From contig CAITSE010000148.1 in assembly GCA_903894975.1 (NCBI GenBank), forward strand, positions 1 to 34,061: a DNA stretch of 34,061 nucleotides, in the 5' to 3' direction. This document shows positions 26,763 to 34,061 of this stretch, in pieces. Position numbers and translations under genes: made by a program. The notes below the pieces were generated by a model that was not told the DNA's origin, did not search any database, and saw only the letters and a list, made by a program, of their open reading frames with translations. Position 1 is the stretch's first letter. The number at the start of each line of letters is the position of its first letter. This stretch comes from an uncultured Lentisphaerota bacterium. GTDB taxonomy: Bacteria > Verrucomicrobiota > Lentisphaeria > Oligosphaerales > CAITYL01.

Positions 26763-27194
26763 TTACGAAAGCGTCAGGGTCGCGGGCTGCTGGGCCGTGT
26801 GCGGGTGTTCCGCGCCGGCGTAGACCTTGAGTTTGCGGTACTGGGCCCGGCCGAGACGGCCCTTGGGGAGCATGCCCCAAACGGCTTCTTCGACCAAGCG
26901 CGCCGGCTTGCGAGCCCGCACTTGCGCCGCCGTCTGTTCGCGGAGGCCGCCGGGATGACCGGAATAGGTCTGGTAAATCTTGCCCGATTCCTTCTGGCCG
27001 GTGAGCTTCACCTTTTCGGCGTTGATCACCACCACGAAACCGCCCGTGTCCAGGTGCGGCGTGAAGGTTGGCAGGTTCTTACCGCGCAGAACGTCGGCGA
27101 TCTTCACCGCCATCCGGCCCAGAATCTGGCCTTCGGCGTCGATCACCCACCACTTGCGGTCAATGCTGTCCACTTTCGGCAGAAAAGTCTTCAT
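26763..27194 (-). CDS. rplM: 50S ribosomal protein L13 (uL13)
   Basis: uL13 is an early-assembly 50S protein. From ATG 27194 the product has 143 residues, the family norm, beginning MKTFLPKVDSIDRKWWVIDA and containing GRMAVKIADVLRGKN, KIYQTYSGHPGGL and AVWGMLPKGRLGR. The frame is open 38 codons further upstream, but that extension contains the promoter and has no similarity to L13. It is the first gene of the rplM-rpsI operon. Confidence 0.97.
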   Translation of the reverse strand: MKTFLPKVDSIDRKWWVIDAEGQILGRMAVKIADVLRGKNLPTFTPHLDTGGFVVVINAEKVKLTGQKESGKIYQTYSGHPGGLREQTAAQVRARKPARLVEEAVWGMLPKGRLGRAQYRKLKVYAGAEHPHTAQQPATLTLS

Positions 27195-27280
27195 GGAACC
27201 GGATCCCGAGTTGGGCTGTGGACGCGGCCTGGCGGCACCGCCGTCCTCTTGCTGGTATCTTTGTCGCAAAACGAACGGAT

Positions 27281-27308
27281 AAAATAGGCACTTTTTCCCG
27301 CAAGTCAA
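27281..27308 (-). promoter_or_regulatory. Sigma-70-type promoter of rplM-rpsI
   Basis: On the minus strand, TTGACT (27303-27308) and TATTTT (27281-27286) are separated by 16 bases. The -35 matches the consensus at five of six positions. Transcription would start near 27275, leaving a leader of about 80 bases before the rplM ATG at 27194. Confidence 0.65.
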
Positions 27309-27343
27309 ACCGCCGCGGTGAAGATTTCAGGCTACACTATGCT

Positions 27344-27410
27344 TAGCCCGGCCAAACCGGAATGAAGTTTGTGGCGCTAGGCAACCGTTGCGGCCGGCTT
27401 GCCCGGGCTA
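27344..27410. repeat. TAGCCCGGCCAA...GGGCTA inverted repeat (third copy)
   Basis: The left end (TAGCCCGGCCAAACCGGAA, 27344-27362) matches the units at 22805-22824 (minus) and 24161-24180. GTGGCGCTAGGCAAC at 27371-27385 matches the associated word at 22782-22797 (minus). The right end (CCGGCTTGCCCGGGCTA) is an inverted copy of the left end, so this locus shows the complete palindromic unit. Confidence 0.75.
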
Positions 27411-27480
27411 CGGGTTTTCTCTGTTCACGGGTAAATCCGTATTCGAAAATAAATCAGGATCTTGCAAAAATGCACAAGGA

Positions 27481-27577
27481 TTCAGGGTTCAGGCGGGCAG
27501 GGTCAGGAAACAGAAGATAGGGACATGCAACACAAGAGAGACCTCTTCGTCCATCCCGAACCCTGAACCCTAAACCC
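27481..27577. repeat. TTCAGGGTTCAGG / CCCTGAACCCT inverted words
   Basis: AGGGTTCAGG at 27484-27493 pairs with CCTGAACCCT at 27562-27571, and a further partial word (AAACCC) follows at 27572-27577. The 69 bases between them hold AGACCTC-type filler and no gene. With the promoter and the repeat at 27344 it fills the roughly 400-base gap between rplM and the next gene. Confidence 0.6.
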
Positions 27578-27597
27578 ATAGCTGCCAGAAGGCGGTC

Positions 27598-29199
27598 ATG
27601 ACCGATCTTTCCCCTGCCACTCCCCCCGCCCCCCCGCCCGCCAACGCCGACGCAACCGCCCGGCTTCTGGACGGGCTGCGCGAACTCCGCTGCCTCAATC
27701 CCGACCTGGCCAGCCGCCGCGAAGCGGATCTGCTCCGCCTCGCCGACGCCGCCGGCCCCGAAACCTTTCCCGAGGCCGCCGCGCTGGCCCTGGAACTGGT
27801 GACAGCCTATGAGAGCAGTCCCTGGAAACAGTCCGAGCGCACCACCATCGCCGACTACCTGCGCCGGCTGGAACACGCCGCCCGCCGCCTGCCCTCCGGC
27901 GACACCGCGGCAGAACCGGCCTCCGGCGACACCGCCACCGTCGCCCTGGTCCCGGTCCGCGCCTGTTCCCCCCTGGACTGGTGCCGCCTGCTCGCCGGGG
28001 CCGGAGTCTCCCAGGCCATGCTCAATGCCATGGAAGCCGCGCGCAACCGCAACCGCCTGGTCGGCACCGTGCTGGAAACCACATTCCGCATCCTGCGCCG
28101 GCTCGATCCCGCCGCCGCCACGGCCTGGGAACGGGAACTGCTCGAAACCCGCCGCGGCCACCTGGATCCCGAACTGGCCCGCGACCTTCTCCGCGTCTGG
28201 TTGGACGCACCCCGGCTCCCCGCCGAACTCCAGGCCTGGCCCCTGCGCTGGAGCGCCGATGAAAATCTCGCCCGCCAGTGGCCCGCCGTCACCGAGGCCG
28301 CCGACAATCTCCTGCGCCGCGACGCCCTCCGCGGCTGGGAGGCGCAAGCCCCCGCCGCCGGCGCCGCCGCCCTCCTCCGCCGCCGCATCCGCGAAGGCCG
28401 CACCGAAGAGGACGAACTCCTGCATTGGCTCACCCTGGCCGTCGCCGAAGTCGGCGGGTCCGCGCGCTTCTTCACCGGCCTGGCCCAACACACCGCCGCC
28501 GACGCCGGCGCGTCGCCGGATTGGGTGAGTGGTGCGCTGCTGCGCGAGGCCCGGCGCGTCGCCAGCCTGTTCCTGCCGCTCCTGCTCCTGGCCGATCTGC
28601 TCCTGCGCCACGCCGGCGGCGCCCACCGCTTCGCCATGGCCGTATTCGGCCTGGACCGCGCCGGCCGCGGCGAATGGCGACGCGCCTTGGAAGAACGCGC
28701 CCGCGGCAACGTCCGCCGCCTTTTCCTCTTCGGCCTCCGCGCCGGCACGCCCCCGGAACAGACCATCCGCCGCCTCTGCTTCGGCGACGCCGCCCTGTTC
28801 GAACGGCTCCGCGGCGAACTCGGCCTGCCCGACCGCCATTTCGATTCCGTCCGCCAACTCGACAAAGTCGTGGACAGCCTCACCGTCCACTACGCCAACC
28901 ACCGGGAAGAGCCGCTGCTCACCCAGGAAATCCGCCGCCGCTACCACAATCTCATGCGCGTTCTCCACGAGGACAGCCTGCGCCTCCGGCTTGGCCCGGA
29001 AGGACTGGAACAACTTGCCGCGGAGCGCGACATTCTGACCGAGATCCTCGCCATCGCCGCCGCCGCCCGCCGTTTCCTGGCCCTCCGCCGCAACTTGGCC
29101 GGCGAACTCGAAGAACGGGTGGCCGCCGACCTCGAATTCACCCAGGGCATCCGCCGCCGCCGCCTCCAGCACCTGCGCCGGCTCCTAGCCGCAGAATGA
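27598..29199 (+). CDS. Large alpha-helical protein of unknown function
   Basis: The 533-residue product is not recognised. It is leucine-, arginine- and alanine-rich and looks almost entirely helical, with charged heptad-like stretches at the C-terminus (LEQLAAERDILTEILAIAAA then [20 protein letters not shown]). One hydrophobic stretch near residues 322-338 (ASLFLPLLLLADLLLRH) could be a buried helix or a single membrane span. There is no signal peptide, and the first 18 residues are proline/alanine-rich. Codon use (strong third-position GC) matches its neighbours, which supports a real gene. An AAGG-type SD lies at 27588-27591. The glycosidase-like gene starts 45 bases after it, so the two may be cotranscribed. 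Confidence 0.7.
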   Translation: MTDLSPATPPAPPPANADATARLLDGLRELRCLNPDLASRREADLLRLADAAGPETFPEAAALALELVTAYESSPWKQSERTTIADYLRRLEHAARRLPSGDTAAEPASGDTATVALVPVRACSPLDWCRLLAGAGVSQAMLNAMEAARNRNRLVGTVLETTFRILRRLDPAAATAWERELLETRRGHLDPELARDLLRVWLDAPRLPAELQAWPLRWSADENLARQWPAVTEAADNLLRRDALRGWEAQAPAAGAAALLRRRIREGRTEEDELLHWLTLAVAEVGGSARFFTGLAQHTAADAGASPDWVSGALLREARRVASLFLPLLLLADLLLRHAGGAHRFAMAVFGLDRAGRGEWRRALEERARGNVRRLFLFGLRAGTPPEQTIRRLCFGDAALFERLRGELGLPDRHFDSVRQLDKVVDSLTVHYANHREEPLLTQEIRRRYHNLMRVLHEDSLRLRLGPEGLEQLAAERDILTEILAIAAAARRFLALRRNLAGELEERVAADLEFTQGIRRRRLQHLRRLLAAE

Positions 29200-29244
29200 T
29201 GACCGCCGAACAGGGCATGCCAATCCTTTATGGTTCCAACTATC

Positions 29245-30981
29245 ATGACCAGCTCCGCCCGCAGCCTCCTCCGCGCCATCGTCCTCGCCGGCGCCGCCCT
29301 GCTTTCGGCCCCGAACGCGCCCGCCGCGGACTCCGCCGCCGCGCCCGCCGGCTTCGCCCGGCGCTGGGTGTATATCTCCTGCAATTTTCAGGTCGATGCC
29401 AAGGTGGATGAAATCCTTGCCGTGCTCCGGCGCGCCGCCGCCGCCGGCTACAACGGCGCCGTCATCACCGACTCCAAGTTCGGCCGCCTCCAGGAACGCC
29501 CGGCCAATTATTACGCCAATCTCGACCGCCTCCGCCGCACCGCCGACGAATTGAAACTGGAACTCATCCCCTGCGTCATGCCGGTCGGCTATTCCAACAG
29601 CATCCTCCAGAACGATCCGAATCTGGCGGAGGGACTGCCGGTGCGCGGCGCCGAACTCCGCGTCCGCGACGGCAAGGCCACCCCGGCTGAACCCCGCAAC
29701 CAGCTTCCCTTCGGCGACATGGAACAATCCCGTGACAATAAGATCCTCGGCTGGGACTGGATCGACGGACCGGGGAAAACCTCCTTTTCCGACCGAACTG
29801 TCCACCATGCCGGCATGCAGTCGGTGCGGCTGGAAAACTTCACCGCCGGCAACGAGGCGGGCAATGCCCGGATGAACAAAAAACTGATGCTCAAACCCTG
29901 GCGCCAGTATCACCTCTCCGTCTGGATCCGGGCCCGCACCCTGGAACCGGCCGGCGGTCTCCGCGCCGTCCTCCTCACCCCGGACGGACGGGAACTGAAC
30001 TTCACCAACCTCGGGGTCAAGCCCAACCAGGACTGGCGCGAGCACCACGTTGTATTCAACTCTTTAGGCTACAGCGAAGTAAACCTCTACATCGGCCTCT
30101 GGGGCGGCATCGCCGGAACCTTCTGGGTCGATGATGTCCGCCTTCAGGAATGCGCCGGCGTCAACCTGCTCCGGCGCGAAGGTTGCCCCGTCACCGTCAC
30201 CAGCCAGGACGGCGGCACCACCTATGTGGAAGGCCGGGACTATGAACGCTGGACCGACCCGCGCCTGGGCCGCATCCCCTGGCCCGGCGAATACGAGCCC
30301 TGGCATCTCCCGCCGCCCCTGACCGCCAAGCCCGGCGGACGCATCCTCGACGGCGAAGTCCTGCGCGTCTCCTATTTCCACGCCCAGACCATCTACGACG
30401 GCGCCGTCCCCTGCTGCCTCCGGGATCCCGCCGTCTTCCGCCTCTTCAACGAACAGGTCGCCCAACTCCAAACCCGGCTCCGGCCGAAAAGCTGGTTCCT
30501 GGCCCACGACGAACTGCGCCTCGCCGGCTGGTGCGATCTCTGCACCCGGGAAGACTGGACCGCCGGCCAGCTCCTGGCCGAAAACGTCCGCCAGTGCACC
30601 GAGATACTCCGCCGCCGCGCGCCCCAGGCTGAACTGCTGGTCTGGAGCGACATGTTCGACCCCAACCACAATGCCGTGAAGCAGTACTACCTTGTCCGCA
30701 ACTCCCTCGCAGGCTCCTGGGAAGGACTCGATCCCGCCCTCTCCATCGTCAACTGGAACAGCGGCAAGGCCGCGGACTCCCTGCGCTTCTTCGCCGACCG
30801 CGGCCACCGCCAGATCATCGCCGGCTATTACGACTCCCGTGACGTCGCCAAAACCACGGCCGCCTGGAAAAAGGCCGCCGACGGCGTGCCCCGCGTGGAC
30901 GGCATCCTCTACACCACCTGGAAAGACGACTACCGCGACCTCGAAGCCTTCGCCAAAGAAGCCTGGGGCGCCCGCCCCTGA
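29245..30981 (+). CDS. Secreted glycosidase-like TIM-barrel protein with inserted carbohydrate-binding module
   Basis: The 578-residue product has a signal peptide (MTSSARSLLRAIVLAGAALL, cut near APAAD). Residues about 38-140 look like the first strands of a TIM barrel (RRWVYISCNFQVDAKVDEIL, GYNGAVITDSKFGRL, LELIPCVMPVGYSNS). Residues about 155-300 resemble a CBM4/9-type jellyroll (FGDME...GWDWIDGPG...QSVRLEN...YHLSVWIRA...GTFWVDDVRL). The barrel then appears to resume, with WFLAHDELRLAGWC (about 418-431), a His-Asp-Glu arrangement like that of GH20-type hexosaminidases, and AELLVWSDMFDPNHN. A role in polysaccharide or glycan breakdown outside the cytoplasm is inferred; the exact family is uncertain. 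An in-frame ATG at 29230 is a possible alternative start. Confidence 0.7.
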   Translation: MTSSARSLLRAIVLAGAALLSAPNAPAADSAAAPAGFARRWVYISCNFQVDAKVDEILAVLRRAAAAGYNGAVITDSKFGRLQERPANYYANLDRLRRTADELKLELIPCVMPVGYSNSILQNDPNLAEGLPVRGAELRVRDGKATPAEPRNQLPFGDMEQSRDNKILGWDWIDGPGKTSFSDRTVHHAGMQSVRLENFTAGNEAGNARMNKKLMLKPWRQYHLSVWIRARTLEPAGGLRAVLLTPDGRELNFTNLGVKPNQDWREHHVVFNSLGYSEVNLYIGLWGGIAGTFWVDDVRLQECAGVNLLRREGCPVTVTSQDGGTTYVEGRDYERWTDPRLGRIPWPGEYEPWHLPPPLTAKPGGRILDGEVLRVSYFHAQTIYDGAVPCCLRDPAVFRLFNEQVAQLQTRLRPKSWFLAHDELRLAGWCDLCTREDWTAGQLLAENVRQCTEILRRRAPQAELLVWSDMFDPNHNAVKQYYLVRNSLAGSWEGLDPALSIVNWNSGKAADSLRFFADRGHRQIIAGYYDSRDVAKTTAAWKKAADGVPRVDGILYTTWKDDYRDLEAFAKEAWGARP

Positions 30982-31088
30982 CCCGGAAACGCCCCCCTGG
31001 GAACGCCGAGCCCCAGCTCGGCGCGAACTCTCCTCCTGGCCAACCCGGTTTTAATTCCCTACGATTCTCCACAAAGAAAGAGACAACT

Positions 31089-32282
31089 ATGGCCACAAGG
31101 CAACTTTTCACGGGTAGAACGCGGGCCTGGATGCTTTCTCTGCTCGCCGTTTGGATTTCTGGCTCTTTCCCGGCCCGGGCCGAACTGACGGTCATGCCAC
31201 TGGGCGACTCCATCACCTTCGGCGCCAAACTCCCCCATGCCGGATACCGCTATCCCCTCTACCTCAACCTGATGAAATCCGGGATCGGCATCCGCTACGT
31301 CGGGCAGAGCCCGGAAAACAGTCTTCCCCTGCCCGTTGACCAGCAAGCCCATAACGGCTATCCCGGCGCGACGATTGAAGACATCCGAAACAACCTGACG
31401 GGCGATGTGAAAAGTCCGGACATGGTCACGGTCAATTACGGCGGCTACTGGATGACCGGCGGCAAGGCGGACGGGAAACCCCTCAATCCGGACGTCGTCA
31501 TTCTCCTCATCGGCACGAACAACATCATTCACCATGCCCAGGACTGCGATGCCAAAAAAATGCAGGACCCCTACAAAAAGCTAATCGAGTGGTTTCGAAA
31601 AAACCGGCCGAATACTCACCTGATCCTCGGCACGATCCTGCCCATCACCCGCCAACCCGCCAGACAGAACGAGGCCGTTCTTGAATTCAACACCTGGCTG
31701 AAGGCGCAGGTCGCCGCGTGGGGACCCAAATGTCACCTGGTCGATCTCTACCCGCTTTTCCTCAATCCCGACGGCTCGATCAATGCCAAACTCCTCCCCG
31801 ACGGCGTCCACCCCGACCAGAACGGCTACAACCTCCTGGGCGACGCCTGGAGCAAAGCTGTTGAGGAACTTGCCGCCAAAGGAACGCTGAAAAAAACGGC
31901 CCCGGCAGCCGCTGACAAGTCTTTTGAAGCCGCGACCAGCAAACAATCCACCATTCCCGTGGTGACCGGAGCGAAGCTGGAACCGCTGACCGCGGCGCCC
32001 GGGACGGCCTTCACGGTTTCCGGCACGATCACCGCAGGCAACAACCGGCTCATGGCCCCGGTCGTCACCTTCGCCCTGGGCGACGGGAAACAGACACCGA
32101 CGCCGCTGGCGGAAGCGGTCACCCTTCCCGACCTCCCGCCTCACCAAAACGCGCCATTCAAAGTGCTATGCAAAGTGCCGCAAACACTTGAGTCGGGAAC
32201 CTATTTCCTCAGCGTCACCGCCAAAGCACCGGAAGGCTCCGCCCTCCTCCGCTTCGGCCCGAAAATCACCGTCGGGAAATGA
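31089..32282 (+). CDS. Secreted SGNH/GDSL hydrolase (esterase) with C-terminal beta domain
   Basis: The 397-residue product starts with a signal peptide (cut near FPARA-E). The SGNH blocks are complete: GDSITFG with nucleophile Ser41, NGYPGATI with the oxyanion Gly, GTNN with Asn144/145, and DGVHP with Asp238 and His241. This fold covers carbohydrate acetyl-esterases and related lipases; with the glycosidase-like gene just upstream, deacetylation of a polysaccharide is likely (inference). Residues about 280-397 form an extra beta-rich, possibly Ig-like domain (VVTGAKLEPLTAAPGTAFTV ... ITVGK) that may bind substrate or the cell surface. Confidence 0.87.
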   Translation: MATRQLFTGRTRAWMLSLLAVWISGSFPARAELTVMPLGDSITFGAKLPHAGYRYPLYLNLMKSGIGIRYVGQSPENSLPLPVDQQAHNGYPGATIEDIRNNLTGDVKSPDMVTVNYGGYWMTGGKADGKPLNPDVVILLIGTNNIIHHAQDCDAKKMQDPYKKLIEWFRKNRPNTHLILGTILPITRQPARQNEAVLEFNTWLKAQVAAWGPKCHLVDLYPLFLNPDGSINAKLLPDGVHPDQNGYNLLGDAWSKAVEELAAKGTLKKTAPAAADKSFEAATSKQSTIPVVTGAKLEPLTAAPGTAFTVSGTITAGNNRLMAPVVTFALGDGKQTPTPLAEAVTLPDLPPHQNAPFKVLCKVPQTLESGTYFLSVTAKAPEGSALLRFGPKITVGK

Positions 32283-32324
32283 CCGTCGAGGAGATCGCAT
32301 TCTCCGCTCTCCCCGAGCCCTTCT

Positions 32325-32512
32325 TCGAGAGGGACTCCGTCCCGTTTTCTTTTGAAAATCAGGATTTGCGAAGTTCGCTGGCGGTCACGGGCGCGATCAT
32401 CTTGCCAACGTCCCGTCCGCCAGCGCACTTCGCAAATCCCGGCTGTTCCAAGGGAAACGGGTCGAAGACCCTCGCCGGGGGTTCGGGGGCGCGCGAACTG
32501 CGCCCCTGACCA
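32325..32512. repeat. Hairpin repeat element, intergenic copy (copy 2 of 2)
   Basis: Arms at 32363-32384 and 32417-32438 (22 bases, one mismatch) enclose a 32-base spacer, exactly the dimensions of the copy inside adenine deaminase. The tail (CCGGCTGTTC ... GGAAACGGGTCGAAGACCCT, then G-rich and CGCCCCTGA) is also shared. It fills most of the roughly 307-base gap between the convergent SGNH and Rh-transporter genes, where no gene or standard terminator is seen. Confidence 0.85.
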
Positions 32513-32589
32513 CGGGACGCTATCCGGCGGGAGGCGGCCCGCCGGCCTGGGAATTCATGACCTGGCGAAATCGCTCGCCGGCATTCACG

Positions 32590-33792
32590 TCACGGTTCCC
32601 CGCCCGCTTCGACGCCGCTGAACTCCTCGCGGTCTTCATACGCCAGATGGGTCGTGCCCGTGGCCTTGATCAAGACGCCGGCGACGAGTCCGCTCCCGAG
32701 AGCCAGAACCACCGTGAAGATGATGCCGGCGAGCTGCGCCACGGCCACGCCCGGCACCGCCAGGATCGCGATCAGGCCGCCCAGCAGGCCCGGCATGCCG
32801 TGCAGGTTATGCACGCCGCAGGTGTCGACGAGCTTGAACCGCTTTTCCAGGGCCGGCTGCACAAACACATACCCGATCACACAAACCGCTCCCGCCAGCA
32901 GTCCGATCGCAAACGCCACCACCGGCGCCACCACATTGCACGTCGCGCCGATGGCCACGCCGCCGGCCAGGGCCGCATTCGCCATGTCGCCGAACGAAGT
33001 CTTCCCCTTGCGCAGCAGAGTGCTCAGCAGATAGGTGCTGATAGTCGCGCCCGACAGCGACAGCACGGTGTTCATCGCCGTCCGGGGCAGTTCCTCCGCG
33101 GACACGATGGCGCTGCAAAAACTCGGCCAGAACAGCCACAGCACCATCGACCCGAGCATGGCAAAACGATCCGAGGTGATGTCCACCGTGATCGGTTGCC
33201 GGCGTTGCAGCGCGGTGGTCAGCGCCAGGCTCAGGCCGAGGCCGAAATAGGCGCCGAAGGCGTGGATAATGATCGACCCGGCGGTGTCCACAAACCCGTG
33301 CGTCACACCCAGCCCGCCGTCCAGCACCAACCATTCATTCAGCAGATACGCCGGCACCAGGAACAGCGCCAGCAGCATGTACTGGAAAACCCGCAGCCGC
33401 CCGAGCACGGCGCCCATGGCGATCAGGGCGGAGGCCACGGCGAATTCCGCGTACAACAGCGCTTTGATCGTACTCGGGGCAATCGGTTCGTGACAGAGAA
33501 TGCCGGAACCGCGCAAGAGCACATAAAGCGGAATTCCGACCGCCACCACCAGATACGTGCCCGTCGTGGCGCCGTAGCCGTAGCGGCGGACAAACACCAT
33601 GAGGAAACCGAAACCCACCAGCAGCATCGCTAGGATGTGGATAGCGAAATTGTATTGCGCTACCTGTTGCAGGCCCTCGACGGTGACGGCGGCGGCGGCA
33701 GCCGCCCCGCCCTCCCCGGCCCAGGCCCCGGAACCCAGAAAACCCAGACTGGCGACAACCAGAATAAACCGGCGAATCAGGTGGCGTTGCAT
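32590..33792 (-). CDS. Rh-family ammonium/ammonia transporter
   Basis: The 400-residue membrane protein belongs to the Amt/Mep/Rh superfamily and to its Rh branch: GFVDTAGSIIIHAFGAYFGL, SMVLWLFWPSFCSA and DTCGVHNLHGMPGLLGG are Rh hallmarks (WMFWPSFNSA and DTCGVHNLHG in animal Rh proteins). The pore histidines would be His177 and His331, spaced 154 residues apart as I recall for Nitrosomonas Rh50 (H170/H324). It conducts ammonia across the inner membrane, and some Rh proteins also pass CO2. An N-terminal signal-like segment (residues 1-26) is present. SD AAGGAAAA precedes ATG 33792. No PII (glnK) gene is adjacent, unlike typical amtB loci. Confidence 0.9.
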   Translation of the reverse strand: MQRHLIRRFILVVASLGFLGSGAWAGEGGAAAAAAVTVEGLQQVAQYNFAIHILAMLLVGFGFLMVFVRRYGYGATTGTYLVVAVGIPLYVLLRGSGILCHEPIAPSTIKALLYAEFAVASALIAMGAVLGRLRVFQYMLLALFLVPAYLLNEWLVLDGGLGVTHGFVDTAGSIIIHAFGAYFGLGLSLALTTALQRRQPITVDITSDRFAMLGSMVLWLFWPSFCSAIVSAEELPRTAMNTVLSLSGATISTYLLSTLLRKGKTSFGDMANAALAGGVAIGATCNVVAPVVAFAIGLLAGAVCVIGYVFVQPALEKRFKLVDTCGVHNLHGMPGLLGGLIAILAVPGVAVAQLAGIIFTVVLALGSGLVAGVLIKATGTTHLAYEDREEFSGVEAGGEP

Positions 33793-33911
33793 CAGATTTT
33801 CCTTAAACCTCTTGAGTGCTGGCTTTCCCCGCCCGCACCGGACGGGAAGGGCATCTCGGAGTCCGGCGTCCGGATCCGCGGCGCGCTTTCACAAAACGCA
33901 TAAAGGAGCCA

Positions 33912-33941
33912 ACTATACTTTCCAGACAACAAACTGCCCAA
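33912..33941 (-). promoter_or_regulatory. Candidate promoter of the Rh transporter gene
   Basis: On the minus strand TTGGGC (33936-33941) and TATAGT (33912-33917) are 18 bases apart, about 120 bases before the ATG at 33792. The -10 is good (five of six), the -35 fair. It would place a leader of about 110 bases before the gene. Confidence 0.45.
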
Positions 33942-34061
33942 GGACTGCCATGCCGAACCCGACAATGAAGAACCCCGACCCAAGGGTGCGGGGTATCCAA
34001 CAGCCAAACTCAAGATGCACATATGCGTTCCGTTTTCAGCCCCAAGGGGGCGCACCATAAC
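33942..34061. other. Window end, probable intergenic repeat
   Basis: An ATG frame (33950-34060) exists here, but its composition (RVRGIQQPNSRCTYAFRFQP) is not protein-like and matches in style the CCCAAGGGTGCGGGGTATCC ... CCCCAAGGGGGCGCACC repeats that I recall from PVC intergenic DNA. No gene is called. Confidence 0.4.

Noticed and set aside
27454-29172. A 572-residue glycine-rich minus-strand ORF opposite the unknown helical protein
   Set aside because: The + frame has the balanced helical composition, a start with an SD and sensible spacing to the next gene. The minus frame is Gly/Ala/Gln-rich in the way shadow frames are.

Overview
The window is high-GC, gene-dense DNA from a Gram-negative bacterium. 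BamA, an LptF/G-family permease, a lipoprotein and secreted carbohydrate-active enzymes indicate an outer membrane. The spc-type ribosomal gene order without rpmD, a secreted glycosidase and SGNH esterase, an Rh-type ammonium transporter and, above all, many short palindromic intergenic repeat families fit the PVC superphylum (Kiritimatiellota, Lentisphaerota or Verrucomicrobiota). That placement is inference from content; no marker tree was run.

Layout. 1-5612 (+): the spc-type ribosomal operon rpsQ (partial)-rplN-rplX-rplE-rpsN-rpsH-rplF-rplR-rpsE-rplO-secY. rplR is broken by an apparent one-base deletion. 5669-7270 (+): a lipoprotein alpha-acetolactate decarboxylase and a beta-phosphoglucomutase-like HAD enzyme. 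7449-8498 (-): a URO-D family protein. 8833-12316 (+): bamA, also broken by an apparent one-base deletion, and an LptF/G-family permease (outer-membrane assembly). 12545-15680 (-): pyrG-purF (nucleotide synthesis). 16162-17248 (-): tatC-tatA. 17448-21287 (+): ECF transporter T and A components (cbiQ, cbiO) and an adenine deaminase whose coding region contains an in-frame repeat element. 21355-25633 (+): a secreted protein with a degenerate zinc-peptidase motif, a lone ketoacyl synthase and an SLC13/ArsB-type permease. 25979-27194 (-): a small two-helix membrane protein and rplM-rpsI with a good promoter and terminator. 27598-32282 (+): a large helical protein of unknown function, a secreted glycosidase-like protein and an SGNH hydrolase. 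32590-33792 (-): an Rh-family ammonium transporter.

Most genes are housekeeping. The unusual part is the repeat landscape. At least six short repeat families sit between genes, several are long hairpins, and some reach into genes. One supplies the stop codon of cbiO, another the stop codon of the ketoacyl synthase gene, a third the probable N-terminus of a secreted protein, and one lies in frame inside adenine deaminase. The last family has a second copy at 32.4 kb. The two copies share a 22-bp stem and a 32-nt spacer, and both differences at paired stem positions are compensatory, which suggests that the hairpin itself is maintained. No CRISPR array, phage, transposase, tRNA or rRNA gene was seen.
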